Below are positions 48,341 through 61,600 of a stretch of DNA of 64,000 nt, one piece after another. Under the pieces are notes generated by a model. That model was not told the DNA's origin and searched no databases. It was given only the letters and a program-made list of their open reading frames with translations. The number at the start of each line of letters is the position of its first letter. Position 1 is the stretch's first letter. Source of the DNA: Salminus brasiliensis. Its lineage: Eukaryota; Chordata; Actinopteri; Characiformes; Bryconidae. Both the position numbers and the translations under genes were made by a program. The DNA lies in NCBI RefSeq assembly GCF_030463535.1, contig NC_132879.1, positions 46,938,094 through 47,002,093 on the forward strand, given 5' to 3'.

Positions 48341-48473
48341 ACAGTGGCAGTCAGGAGTTTGGACTTAGTAAAATGTCTTTTTTTTTGACTGATAGTGAAT
48401 AATTGTGAATAAAAGTGTATTATAAAAGTAATAATATTAAAACACAGGGAAATGTCCAAAAAGATCCCACAAC

Positions 48474-48500
48474 TAACTTCATTAGGAGCCAACTGGGATG

Positions 48501-48562
<62 letters not shown>

Positions 48563-48589
48563 CATCCCAGTTGGCTCCTAATGAAGTTA
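48474..48589. repeat. Perfect 116-bp palindrome with (TA)29 core
   Basis: A 29-bp left arm (48474-48502, beginning TAACTTCATTAGGAG and ending GGGATGCC), 58 bp of pure TA, and an exact reverse complement of the left arm (48561-48589). There are no mismatches in the arms. Just upstream, ACAGTGGCAGTCAGGAGTTTGGAC (48341) resembles a Tc1 terminal repeat, so the arms may derive from a transposon. Confidence 0.95.
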
Positions 48590-48610
48590 ATGAAATGAAA
48601 TATATATATT

Positions 48611-49579
48611 TACAGTTGTGGTCGGATGCTTACATATCCTCACCATGGACCTGGATATCATGGAACTATTGGGCTTTCAATGATTTCTTTGAAGTGTTCT
48701 TTTTCTGAGGTAGACTGAGAGTACAGCATACATCTTTAACAGGGAAAAAAATGATTTAAAACACGTTTCAATTTTGGGGGTCTTTGAAAACAACACAGGG
48801 TCAAAAATATACATAATATACATACACCCACTTAGCTTAGCTTAAAATTGTATAGATCTAGGTTTACCTAGATCTACGTCTAAGTCCGCTTAACTTCCCT
48901 GTGCCTACACTCATTGGATTGATCAACACACAGTACACTGGGAAGGAGATCAAAAAGATCAATAAGCAGAAAGATGATCTTAGACATTTCTAAACAACTG
49001 CAGATTCAAAGATTATTAATATGTAACTACAAGTTATTGGGAGATGTAGCCAGCCAACGAACTGGAAGCCGTTGGAACACCAGTGTCACTGTCTACACTA
49101 AAGCAGGTTTAACATCACCAAGGACTGAGAGGCTGCCATTCAAGAAAGAAGCCCCTGCTCCAAAATTGACATCTTTAAGTTTGAACAGTTTTCTGCTGAC
49201 CACATAGAGAAATAATATTCCTTCTTTTGGAAGTCCTGACTTCAACACTACCAAAAACATGTGGACAGTGCTTCAAAATCTGGTCCACGCCAAAATGTAT
49301 TTGAACTTTACAAGTTCTGCCAAGAAGAATAATAATAATCAAACCTGAATTTTGCCAGAAGCTGGTTGATGGCTCCCACAAGCATCTGGTCAAGGGGCAA
49401 CATGCTAGGGACATAACCAAATATTAGGCGTGCTGCATGTATATTGCTGACCCTGTTTTTCTGTGTTTTGTTTCTATTAAAGATGTTGTACACTCATTCT
49501 GCCCCAGAAAAAGAACAGTTCACTGAAAGCTCAATATTGGTATGACATGAACGTATGTTAACTTCTGGCCACACCTGTA
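48611..49579 (+). mobile_element. Tc1/mariner relic with recognisable ends
   Basis: Begins TACAGTTGTGGTCGGATGCTTACAT, the same terminal repeat as at 10358, and ends with the reverse complement of TACAGGTGTGGCCAGAAG at 49579. The interior (about 48960-49300) has transposase-like text (plus strand, LGDVASQRTGSRWNTSVTVY then LTSPRTERLPFKKEAPAP) with frameshifts. About 970 bp, roughly the size of the copy at 10358. Confidence 0.7.
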
Positions 49580-52049
49580 TATGCTTCTAGTGGAATACTT
49601 GTCATTTAGCTTTTAGTAATAGGCCACTGCGAAATGATGATGAAAAACACAGTTGAATAAGTTCAAACCACTGACTGGTGCTGTGGATGAAGCTAATCTG
49701 TCTCGTTCTGTGCTTGAGCAGATCGTGCATTTGACAGGAAGAGATAGAGAGAGCAAGAGAGAGTGAGAGAGAGAACAGCAGTGTTCTATGCAGATGGCTT
49801 ATAAAAAGTAGCACCCTCCACGTTGTGCAAATTTATCATCTGGACGACAGACAAGTGTGGGTCTGATTGATTTACGTGGTAGCATCCTGATGCCAAACTG
49901 ATGGAAGGACAGATCTGAAGTGGAATGTGTCCTGTATTTAGCATTATGATTAAATTACTCTAGTTAAAGAACAACTCTCAAAGAACTTTGGTTATTGTAA
50001 AAGGATTGGAAAACTTGCACATCACTGCGCTGGACTTCAGATGTCTTCGAAAATAGTGTTAGCTAGTTTAGGGCTATCCACAGAATTATCAACAATAATA
50101 ACGTTTACCTTTAGATTTGAATGGCTCTAATGTACACATCATTACAAAGAGCTTGATTTTCACAGTTTCAATTAGATTCTTTTCCAACATAAACTGAAAG
50201 CTTCACATTGCTCTTCAGACATTACTTATATTCATGACTCTGGTAGCTAAAAATGTCTTTAGTTTTCTTGTTTAGTAATAAGCCTAAACAGAATACCATA
50301 CACACATCCTTCTTTTCTCCTGAGACACTGCTGTCCAAGTATCAGTTCACATCTGCATAAAAATACTGTAATAACGACCATGGTTTCTGATTATTACTTT
50401 TTAAGCCCTTAAGTAGCAGAACCTTAATTAATCTCAATCAAAGCCTATATTGAAATGAAATTTCCAAATTTAGCAAATACACAAAATAACATTCCATTAA
50501 TCAAGTGTTACAAATTATCATTAAATCATGACAGTAAATTACCTTGTTATTCCATAAAGAAGACAAAAGGTAACAAAAAGTGCTACCTACTCCCCATAGT
50601 ATTTTAGTGCCTCTCTGATATAAATAAGTAGTCAATATACAATCTCACCTCACATTTATTCATACATGACAAAACCAAAGGGTGTTTCAACATTTTTAAA
50701 TTAAGCATTTCCATGTTGAAGAAATGTGTTTTCTTTACTGTAGATATTTTAGCTCTAAGAAATCACAATGAATACTATGGGGAAGAGAGTAACTATGTTT
50801 GGGCTTAAGTCATTACTTAATATTTAATTATAACAAAGATAAAATATGACCAAATGAACACAATCGCACATGGCATAAGACACACATTTCCGATAACACT
50901 CATACATTCTCCTCTTTGAATATATAAGCCCATATATATCATATACATATAAAATTGACTGTATTCACTGAAAATATTCTTCTTTATCAAATTTAGATGG
51001 CGGCAGTATTATATCAAGGCCACACTTGTATTATGAAAGGTTGTGTCAGGATTAAAGGTGCATTATGTTGGATTTGTACACTGAAGTACACTAAAGTTAA
51101 AACATCATAAATTGTCAAAGGAATGAACTAAGAGTCAGCTCCTGCCTCTGGACATTTCTTTAGCAAATTTCTATCAATGCTACAAACGTGTGCATTTTTA
51201 CAAATATCATGTATGAACGGTAAATTATTATGGAATCAGTTTAACCAAACATACACACCAGAACATTAGCTCATTTTATCAACAACAATGACTTAATCTG
51301 GAAGCAAAACAATGCTTAGAAGTATATTTCCACATAGTGCACCTTTAAGGGGAGATTGTCACTTGACTCTTTCACGCTCTGACATGTACACTACATGCCT
51401 AGTCTAGATGCTGTCTATGAAGGTACCAGCATGGCATTATTTTTTGACCAACAATACTGTAAGTAAATCTCATAAACTGTAAACCCTGGGCACTTGGAAG
51501 CATTGGCATTATAGGTATACAGGTATATAGGCTTTTTTGCTCCCAAATTTTTCGAAATACAAATATCCATAAATTTCTCCTTTTCAATACAGCACCCACT
51601 ATCTACTTGTATTTTGTTCAGTATAATCACACATACTATTCCGCTGACATTATGTGTCAAGGTAGTTGAAAATGGCTATTCTGTCTGTTCAGTTGTAATC
51701 ATAATATCCCTAGCTCCAATGCCCATTAGTCACATTGTTTTCCAGCTGCAGCTGTGGACCACAACACAGCATACACATTCCAGATTTAATAGGCCTTTCA
51801 GATTTGGAAATGTGCTTTGATATCAGTGTTAAGTAAAAAATTAAGTTTGGTAAGTAGGGTGGATATTCAGTAGTGGATCAATTGTGTGGTAGTTGATAGA
51901 AAGCAATTTGTAAAGTGAGTAAAAGGTGGGGCTGTGTAAAGTTAAGGACACATTTAGCTGAGGTTTGAGTAGAACATTTGTAAGTGGCCTGCAAGTAAAA
52001 GTGGTACAATTTGGAAAGAACTTTGTTCAACAGAATACTCTAGAACACA
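49580..52049 (-). other. shank3 3' flank, probable long 3' UTR
   Basis: AT-rich, free of recognised transposons, directly downstream of the shank3 stop. shank3 transcripts in vertebrates have long 3' UTRs. On the minus strand an AATAAA (plus strand TTTATT at 50655-50660) is one possible polyadenylation signal, which would give about 1.4 kb of UTR. This is inference. Confidence 0.4.
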
Positions 52050-52632
52050 TCATGCTCCTGAGCTCTCCAACAGCTGTTTGAGTGCACGCTCTATGTTCAT
52101 CCGGTGGCCCACTCGTGTCACCCCCAATTCCGCCAAGTCGTCCTTGGTGAGGGCTGGTAGATGGGCACCTTCGATCTCGTGCTCCAAGAAGCGAGCACGA
52201 TGCTCCCCTAGTCCCACGCTTTCTAACCACTCACCCACGTCATACTTACTCCACAGTGCCAGGGGACGCTGTCTGAAGGGCCGCAGGGCCAGGAGGGGTG
52301 CGCCCAGTACTGGGGAAGGGCAAGGGGAGGCGCAGGGTGACGGGGAAGGTGAACGACTGCGGGCGCGGGCGCTGGCACTCCGCATGACGAAGCGCACTTC
52401 CTTGGGCTCCTGTGGCAGGCTCAGGCTGGACGACTTGAGGATGGTATGGTGGTGGTGGTGGTGGTGGGGGCCAAAAGTGCGCACAGGTCCCAGGGGTTCG
52501 CTCCGTTCTGGCGTGGCTCCAGGGCTGGGTGTCCTGCGAGTCACTGGATACCGGCTGCCAGGACGGATGGTGAAAGTGGTGCCGTAGTTCCGCTGAGAGA
52601 TGGTGTGAAGCTCTCCAAGGCTGCTGAAGAGT
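52050..52632 (-). other. shank3: shank3 terminal exon with SAM domain
   Basis: Starts LFSSLGELHTISQRNYGTTF, followed by a seven-histidine tract, TILKSSSLSLPQEPKEVRFV, an Arg/Ser-rich stretch (ARARSRSPSPSP) and the C-terminal SAM domain, which polymerises shank into sheets at synapses. The SAM core residues EIEGAHLPALTKDDLAELGV and GHRMNIERALKQL are intact. The stop is at 52050-52052. Confidence 0.93.
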
Positions 52633-55600
52633 CTGACAGGCACAAATTGGTTGTGAAAAAGAGGGGGTTTAAGTATGACTGTTGAACACAAATACTCAGT
52701 TAAAGCCAGTTAAAGTGCAGGAAGCAGAAGAGGTTTAGTTGCTTACATCCTTTGTGCAGAGCCCATTTAATCGGTGATGTAAGTTAGTATGCAGTTCTAT
52801 CTATGATTAAAACAGACTACATATATAATTTGCAAACATGAAATCAACTAGAAGTTAAAACCCACCTCAGCTCGAGATTTAGTGAAATACTGCACTTTGC
52901 AGTACGCTTAGGCAGAAAGGCCTAATGGGGTAAGCTGTAGATACACATGATAAATGCATTGCTTTAAGAGCGCAAGTTAATTAGTCCTGCAGTGAGAGCA
53001 GTGCTTGACTATTTCAGTTTAGTTAAGGAGTTTTAGTGAAATAGAAAGTTAGTTGGACGTAGAGTTGTTTTTACCCACAGAGCTAAAAACCTACGATTTA
53101 CTCTCTTCTCCATTCTCCTCACATCTGCAAGCACATATAGAGACACACACAAGTGTGTTATACAATTAAAGGCGAGATATGTGTGATGGAGTTCAACAGC
53201 TGTGTACATTGAGGATATGTAACTATGTAAGGTGTAGAAAGTTTTGCTGTGCTACATGCAAGTGTGCCAACTGTCTCCAAATGTGTGCAGGTATTTGTGT
53301 GACTCACAGGAATGTCTTACCTGGCGCCGCCCACTGGTGATCTCCTGCCAGGATCGAGTGGTGCTCCCATCGGTGGCTCCTCTCCTAAAGAATGTGTGTC
53401 TTTACTCAGTAACTCTGCTCCCATTGCGGCTGGTCTACTATCATCCCCAAGGCCCACCTGAGCCCTGGGCTCCTCGCCCCAGAGTTTGGAGCGTCTTTGG
53501 AACAGGTAACGTGGGCGGGCAGGGCCTGTGCTGGGCGGATGTGGAAGCAGCTCACTGTCTGATGACTGTTTAAGCAGTGGGTCCCTGAGATGGGCGGGGC
53601 GGCCACGCCCCACCCCGCAACGTGGCTTGCTGGCATGGGCAGAGTCCGTGCTTTCCGAAGACAAAGTAGACATGCTGGAGACTGTGGATACAGTACTCGT
53701 GGTCTCCATGTGGGGGTCCTCAACGCCGGAGTCTGCCGTGGAATCGCTTGCTTTGCCAGAGGATGTCTTGGCTATAGAAGGCCGTGACACCCCTGGAGAA
53801 ATGCTGAGAGTGGCTTTGGGTGCTTCTTTTAGTAGAAGGCCGTTGGCAAAGGGTTGAGGGGGCGGGACAATGCCAATCTTGCGGAGCTCCTCCCTAGTTT
53901 CCTCATCGCTGGATGAGAGAAGTGCAGGGGGCAAAGTAACTGTGTAGGGCTCAGCTTCCTCCTCGGAGCTCATGGTCATGCTCCGCCCTGCCAGGGTTGA
54001 GAGGGTTGGGGCAGGTGAAGGCATGGAAGGCGGAACTGCAGGCTGACTGTGCTCTGTGTCCATTAGCGCTGGCTGGACAATCTGCACGGTTGGTGGCACC
54101 AACGTCTCCTCCAAACTTCGCCCAGATCCAGGGCTGCCACTAGTTACCTGACTAGCTGTTTCTGTGGTAATACTGACAGGTTCCTCCCTCCATGTGTCAG
54201 AGGATGGGGCCTCAAGAGCAGCAGGGGGCGTGACACCTCCCTCTGTCTCTGGTCTCTCTACTGCTCTGCCCTGAGTGGGTGATGGTGAGGGTGTGGGCGT
54301 GGGCGTGGGCGTGGTTCGGCCGCTGAGGGCACGCTCTCGCGCCGCCAGTGCAAGTGCTAAGGGAGAGGAGGGGTCCAGAGGCCGGCCTGTGAGAGGATGG
54401 ATAAATGTGGAACCCCCAGGTGGAGGGCCAGGGGAAAGCATGGGTGCTGGTGGAGGCAGCTCTGCAAGCTCATCCACTGAATGTGACTGCGACAGCAAGG
54501 GGGCAGTTTGAGGTTCTGTGGTGCTCCCCTCCACAGAGAGGAACACGCTGGGTCTGCGTCGAGCCCCTGGAGGTGTTATCCTGGCTCTCTCAGAGAGTAC
54601 TTGTTGCTGGAACTGCTCAGCTCGGCTGCTATGGGGGATCCGTGGTCCTCCTAGAGGAGAGGGATCCCGACCAGCCTGGGCAGATGCCCCCTCCTCCACC
54701 TGGCCTTGTTTGACCAATGGACTCTTCCTGCGTTGGGGCTTGGCAGGGGTATAGACTGCACTTAAGCGGCCCACATTGGCGTAAGGGTTCTCTACAGGCT
54801 GGCCACGCCTACGACCACGCTCAGGAGGAACAGCCCCAGAGGTAGGTGTCGCTGGCCGGGGAATGGGAGCGGGCTCTACTGGCAGGTGGGCTGTGTCCTG
54901 AAGAATAATCATAGAGCGAGCTTTACGCTGACGGTCCGTTGTGACTGGACCATGGAGCTTGGGTTCTGCCCCAGGCCGAAAGCTTGAACGGGTCTGATTG
55001 GCTGTGCGTGTTGGGGGTGGAGGTGGCAAGAAAGATGGAGGAGGACCTGAGTCCAGAAAGTAAGGTGTCGGAGGTGGAGGTGGTGCGGTTTGTGGAGGGG
55101 GAGGGATGCTGTCTTGTCGGAAGCTGTCAGTCATTGAAGAGCTTCTCGGGAAACGATGCTCCCCAATCAAAGCAGATATTCTCTCATCTTCTGGTGCACC
55201 TGAACAAAATGAATTGCAATTATTAAATAATTAGACCTATACACACACTGTGTGAAAAAAGGACGGTAAGAGAATGTGCATGATTTCTGTAACTGTTTTA
55301 CCAAACGATTTGGTTCTGGACATCCCTCGGGGCAGTTGCATGTGACTTTTGTCTATACCTAGAGACATTCCAGCAGGAACTGGCATCCCTTGCCTCTCAA
55401 ACAAATTCTACACACACACACACGCACACAATTAAATAGTTATAGTGATAAGTAAATTTAAATTTATTAAATTCAATTAAAAAGTAAAAAGTTAAAGAAA
55501 ATGTTCTCTTTTGCGTGTCTTACATTGATTTCGGCTTGCGTGATGCGTCGGCTGGTCGGTCTCTGTTTCACAGTGGCTGCTCTGGAGTCCTCTGAGGGCC

Positions 55601-58600
55601 GTTGCCTCATTACCACTACAGGCTCTTTTGGTGAGCTCAGCATCTCATCCAACTTCTCTGTAAGGGATACACACAAACACATACTCAAAAACAAATCCTA
55701 AGACATACCACCTGTGAAACACACACCTTACAAAGTCCCAAACTTCACAAAAAACACTGATCATTCACAGATCCCCTTGGGAGTAATAAACATACAAAAA
55801 CAAAGAATACAAGCACATACGTCTGCAAACGCACATTATTACTCATGTTTCAGGAAACAACACACAAATACTTAACACAAAAACTTCACAATTCTTGACA
55901 CCACCCACAAGCAAAATGAAGAGAAGTATGCCCACAACATGACATGCTGAACAGCAAATAGCACCAGTACACAGAACCAGTCTTAGAATCAAGACATGTT
56001 GATAATGTCTTGTCTTACCTCCCCTCCTTCTCCTTGACGCTTGTGGATAAGAAGCAGGAACAAATCTACAGTGCCTGATTGAGCTTGTGAAATCAACAAT
56101 CTGTGTGCTTGATGCATTGTTCAGTGTTGGCAAAGAATAGTCTCGCAGTGACTAGGCTATGTTATAGTCCACAGGTGTTTTCCCTTGTCACTATTAGTAT
56201 TACATAACAGAACTTTTTGTTTTCATTAGTAACACAACATTGATACATAGTTTTGTACATTTGTTATTGTTCTTGTAATATCAAATTATGTATGATCTGG
56301 AAGTTTTGTGAATAAGAATTAAATACCAAAAAATACCATTATGATAACACCAAATATCTCTCATATTTAAATTTTCTTTGTTCTAATTTAGACATCTACC
56401 GTAGGCTGTATTAAATGGTTAAATATGAATTATGAGTAATACATATTATTATTATGTGGTTGGTGTGGCACAACAGACAACACCACTACCTGCCGTGAGC
56501 TACCACACCATGTGGGAGACTAGGGTTAGATTCCCGGTCTGGTTGACTATGCAGTGGTACACCAATAAGAGTACTTGGGCAAAACTCCTAACACTACACT
56601 GGCCCACCTCTGTAATACAAGTGACCTTGTAAGTCGCTCTGGATAAGAGCATCAGCTAAATGCCATAAATCTAATTATTGATAAAATGACACAATATTAA
56701 AATATGGCTGAATTTATTTTACATACAGCACTGTAGACAAAAAAAAAAAAAAAGCTTAAACTGAAAAACAAACAGAAAAACAAAATCCTGTCTTTAGAGA
56801 TTTGTGATAGAATTATCTACCTATACCAACAATAAACCCAAAACAACCTGTCCCTTTGTAATTCACACTTCTTAGACCAACAGGAAACATTCACAGACAA
56901 CTGCAGCTGGTCTCACATGCAATTTGCCACTTTACTGCTCTCTGCTAAGATGTCGCTCTCAGTATCTAAGCTAATTTGTCAAAATTGCCACCTGCAAGTA
57001 CTTAGGGTTTTCTTGTGAAGCTGCATTGCTCCCAGTGGGCCACATTCAGTCACCCCGAAGACGGAGATGAGATAAAACACAGCACTTTGTGCTTTGCTGT
57101 ATAAAGACAAGAATATTTCTGCAAGCATGTGTGCCATCCTTTAGGCTGTTTTCTTTCCAAGTACAGCTAGAAAAAGGGGAGCACCATCAACTTTTCTGGT
57201 AAAACGCAAAGACATGGTAAAATTATGTGTATGTGTGTATGTATTAATGTGTGTATCTTACCCATCTCTTCCAGCTCTGCAGTCATGCTTTTGGAGCGCA
57301 GGGTGAGACTGGTGCTGGGGTCTCTCTTGGGAGGTGGAGGAGCTGGATGGTCATCAGGCAGGCAATGGGACATGAACAGATAGACCACAGTTTAACAGAA
57401 TAGTTTGGAATGAGGGGGTAAAGCTAAGGGAAACGTCAATTTGCAGTAAGCAATGGTTCCGTGTATGAAGTATTATGGCTTTATTTTTAACAAGGCATCT
57501 GAACATTTACCCTTCTTGCGGACAACATCCCCAGTGTCAGGTTTGCGAGTGACTGACACCACTTTCATAAGGAGATGACTCCCACCCTGCCGAATCAGAG
57601 AGACCACCTGCCTGTGTCCCACTTTTACCACACTCACCCCGTTCACCTGAGCAAGTGACAGAGAGAGAGACTTATTTAATTTTCTTTTTATTTCATTGTA
57701 ATTTAATTTAATTTAATTCTTCATAATTCATCTTTATTTATTCGTGTCCATATCTGTCAGAAACTACATGGGCAAATCTACTTGAGATTACTTAACAAGC
57801 TAATATGGTTTGAGACACCTGTGTAATGATTTGGACGCACAGTCTGCAAAGTGTGAATCACAATCACAAGGCAAGAAATCCAACGGGCTCCCATCTGCAT
57901 TAAAAATTAGTTTATGGAAGCACTTGACTTCTATACGGAGTTGGGTAAAAGCTTTGATATTGCTTGCTCGATCTCTGGTTGGTAGTAGGTGTCTGGTTGG
58001 TTGGTTGATTTTTTTTCCACTCGGAAAGGGTGATGCCAATTACAAATTTATTTCAACATTCTATTGCTCTATTGCAACGTTTATTGCCAAGGATTTGGGT
58101 TCATATTCAGTTAGATATTGTGCACTTTGGAGCCAAAGTAGCCCATCTCTATATTTTACTGACACAGCCATCCACACACTTTACAACAAAACCAAAACTG
58201 AAGAAAGCAGGTAGGATACCTGTAACGCAATGTGTGGACATCCACTTCACCATAACTGCGCATTTTATCACTGATGAGTGGCAACTAGCGTCTCATATGC
58301 TCCAAACAACAGCAGTAAATTAGAGCTACATGGTGCAGATATGGCTGAGCTGTTAAAGAATGTAGCAGGGGAATTGCAGATCACTAAGAAAAATTTAGTT
58401 GATAACACACCAAATGTGGCTGCTGCTGTCGAACTGGGTACATCTTGATGCAACGATAATTGTTTTATCATCACATCACAGCCCTCTGAAAGATTTTCAA
58501 ATCCAATTATGTGATGCCTACTGATCCCCCCCCCTAATTAATACTGTATTATTAGAATGGTAATTGGGTTTGGCAGAAAAATGCATTAAAAAAATTTCCT

Positions 58601-61600
58601 TTGCTTGTATTTCAGTAAAATAAGTTGTTGGGCATGGTCTGTACACACATGTAAAAACATATTATGTGATCCCAGGTTGATTCAGAATTCCTATGCCCAG
58701 ACTGTTCAAACACTTTAGGCCTTCACCTCTATAAGGAAATCCCCCGTTCTGAGTCCTGCCCTCCATGCTACTCCCTCCAGGTCCACTGACTCCAAGTATT
58801 GCAGGGCAGGGAATGCAGGAGTCGGTGTAAACTCTTCAATGGGAGTTTCAGCTAATAACAGAAAATGTACACACTAAATGTCAGTATCTTGCACATTTAT
58901 TAGTGCACATGAAAGTATAAGTGCATATGTTTTCAGGAGTAGCCAACCTTTAGCCCCTCGTAGAACAAAACCAAATCCTTCGCTGTCTCTCTTCTGCAGC
59001 GTGGCACTTTTCTCCTCTATCACATAATCACTGGGGGACAGGCGCAGGTCAGCAGTAACACATAAATTTTCTGTCCTTACACTCTTATACTGCTAAATCC
59101 CCCATATGTCTATCATAAGCCCGAATAATAAATGATGAGTAAAGCCAAAACAGAGATTGCGTACCTGTAGGAGGTATAGTTGTCATAGGAGCCGACAGTG
59201 TAATGCCTAAAAAGCCTCTTGGTGCGATCCTCTCTTGTCTCTGCAATACAAGTGAGCACATGGAACAATATATGTTTAAATGGTGTATCATAATACTTAC
59301 AGTATGTAAGTATCATGAAATGTAAATATGTTATAAATCATGTAACTAACATGTAACTGTAATCTAGGTGTAATTTGGTTGCAACAATATATTTGTAACA
59401 TATATTATAGGATAAATAGATGAGTATGTTATCAAAAAGCTAACATTTTTTAGGGTGTAAAGCAAGAAAGCAATGAGTATATGTGAAATGGTGTGTGTGT
59501 GTGTGTGCTCTAACCAAGCCGTGGGTCATATTGTCTCAGCTGGACCTCCTCGACGCAGTGGGCAGGGAACCAACCGGTTCGTCCTTTAACTGAGCCTTCC
59601 CAGAATCCTCCCTCACCTATGCTCAGCACTGAGAGACAAATGGGATTGTCAAACATGGTTTTCAAATTTTAAAACGGCTCCTGAGACCAATGTTGCACCT
59701 AGCTTTTCACATTTTGGCAATGTTTCACCATACATGCAGCTTGCATGTTGTTGTCTTGTGGCATGGCTAATGATGGTGCATGAAGAATATTTGATTTTGT
59801 ATTCATATTTTAATGAGATGTTCTCCTTATTGTATCTTTACATCAGTTGCAGTTTCTGTCTACTGCAGTACTGTGACAATTTCAAACATTCCTTTAAAAA
59901 TAAGGTGCATGTTAAATATGGATGCTACTAAACATGCCACTCATGTTTAGCATGCAGGTATGAATCATGAGTCATCTAACATGATTCATTCACAGTATAT
60001 TCCTTTTTGTACTTTAAGTATATGGATTTAATATGATAAGATCCTATATAAGATCCTTTACAAAACGTATATTCAGTGGCAACCTGTTTTGGAACACTCA
60101 ATATGGGTGTCCCTAACATATTGTAAGACAGACTGACCTTTGACCCTCTCCCCGCGGTTGAGTGTGATCTCACCCTCACCCTGCGGAGTGTGTGAGCTGA
60201 TAGCAATGAAGGTACGACCAGGTACAGCACTGTACAGTCTCCGCTTTGTCCCTCGCGATACAGCAGGGGGACTGGGCTCCCTCTGCACAGGACTGCCAGG
60301 GCTGCAAAAGACACACATACGAACAAAAATACTACTAAACTGCTACCTTGAAACCAGAACCACACTGCGTATCTGCAATAACTGTAAAAACTTGCCACAG
60401 TGTTATAAAATGAAATCCTTTATTTATGAACACCTACAGGAGCGTTTATGACATTCATTTATATCACTCACAATTAATGGTTGAATATCTAGGAGGAGAA
60501 TTTCACAAACTGACATGGGATAATGTGCTTGATTTTATACACCTGTAGCAATGGGACCAAATTAAACCCACTTGAATTCAATTATTCAACAGCTTGGTCC
60601 CAATACTTTTGTCCATATAGTGTAGATGCCAATATCTGAAAGTGAAATATCTGTATGTAAAAGTAAACAACGCTGGTGTTTAGGTAGGGTTATTCCAAAT
60701 ATTGTCAATCAGACCTTTTCCATCCAATTCATTCATGATTTAAGAATAAGCTTTTTATAATTATAATAGACTAATAGGTGAGGTCTAAGTTACCACTGCT
60801 TCCACCAGTTAGCTATACCCTCAGACCCCTGTAACAAAATTTAAGAAGCAAGATTTCTTTACCATGTATTATGATGTGATGTTTATGGACACAATATGAC
60901 AGGTTAGGCCCACCTGAGGTGTCCACGGGTCTGTCTCCTGAGGCTGCGTGTGTGTGTGTGTGCGCCCTGTGGGCTGCGCTGGACAGGTGATGTGTCGTCA
61001 GGTTCCAGCGGAGGCAGGCTGTGCAAAGAGGGGGCTGGCGAGGGAGCTGGCAGACTCTCATCCAGAGCGTTGTCACTGGCCGAACGCATCAGGGAGCGGC
61101 GCGGCGACACACACACCCCGCGGCGTCGTGATGAATATGAGGGGCTCTCCCTGAAAGGCACTGCGACAGAGAGACAGTCTCACACACATACACACCATCG
61201 ACCCAGGGTCACGTACGTTTACACAGAGTCTGTGTCTGTGTATTCTCTGCGATCCCGGTGCACAACACCGAGCATTTGTTGAAGGGGCAAACATGCAGGT
61301 AACAAAGAACTTACACCACATACACACAGACACACACACATCAACTGCACACTCAAAAACAGAAGTAGACATAGATGTGAAATACTTGGGCATTATTCTG
61401 CATGCCTTAAGTGATAAGGGGCAAATCACAAACGGCTGGGTAATAATTATGCTATTTAGTCATTTGAAATATCATGTTGTCATGAAATAGTCTGGAATAG
61501 TCTAAAGCCACCAAGAATGATGCCCATTTCATACTCAGAAATTACACAAAGGGGTAACAAAAACGGGATTGAACAGGTGTTACAGAAAAGATTCATGGAC

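Noticed and set aside
52078-52587. 169-codon plus-strand frame
   Set aside because: Antisense shadow of the GC-rich shank3 SAM exon.
55843-56133. 96-codon minus-strand frame in a shank3 intron as an extra exon
   Set aside because: The flanking shank3 exons join in phase (M|EKLDEM), leaving no need for it, and it shows no similarity to SHANK proteins.
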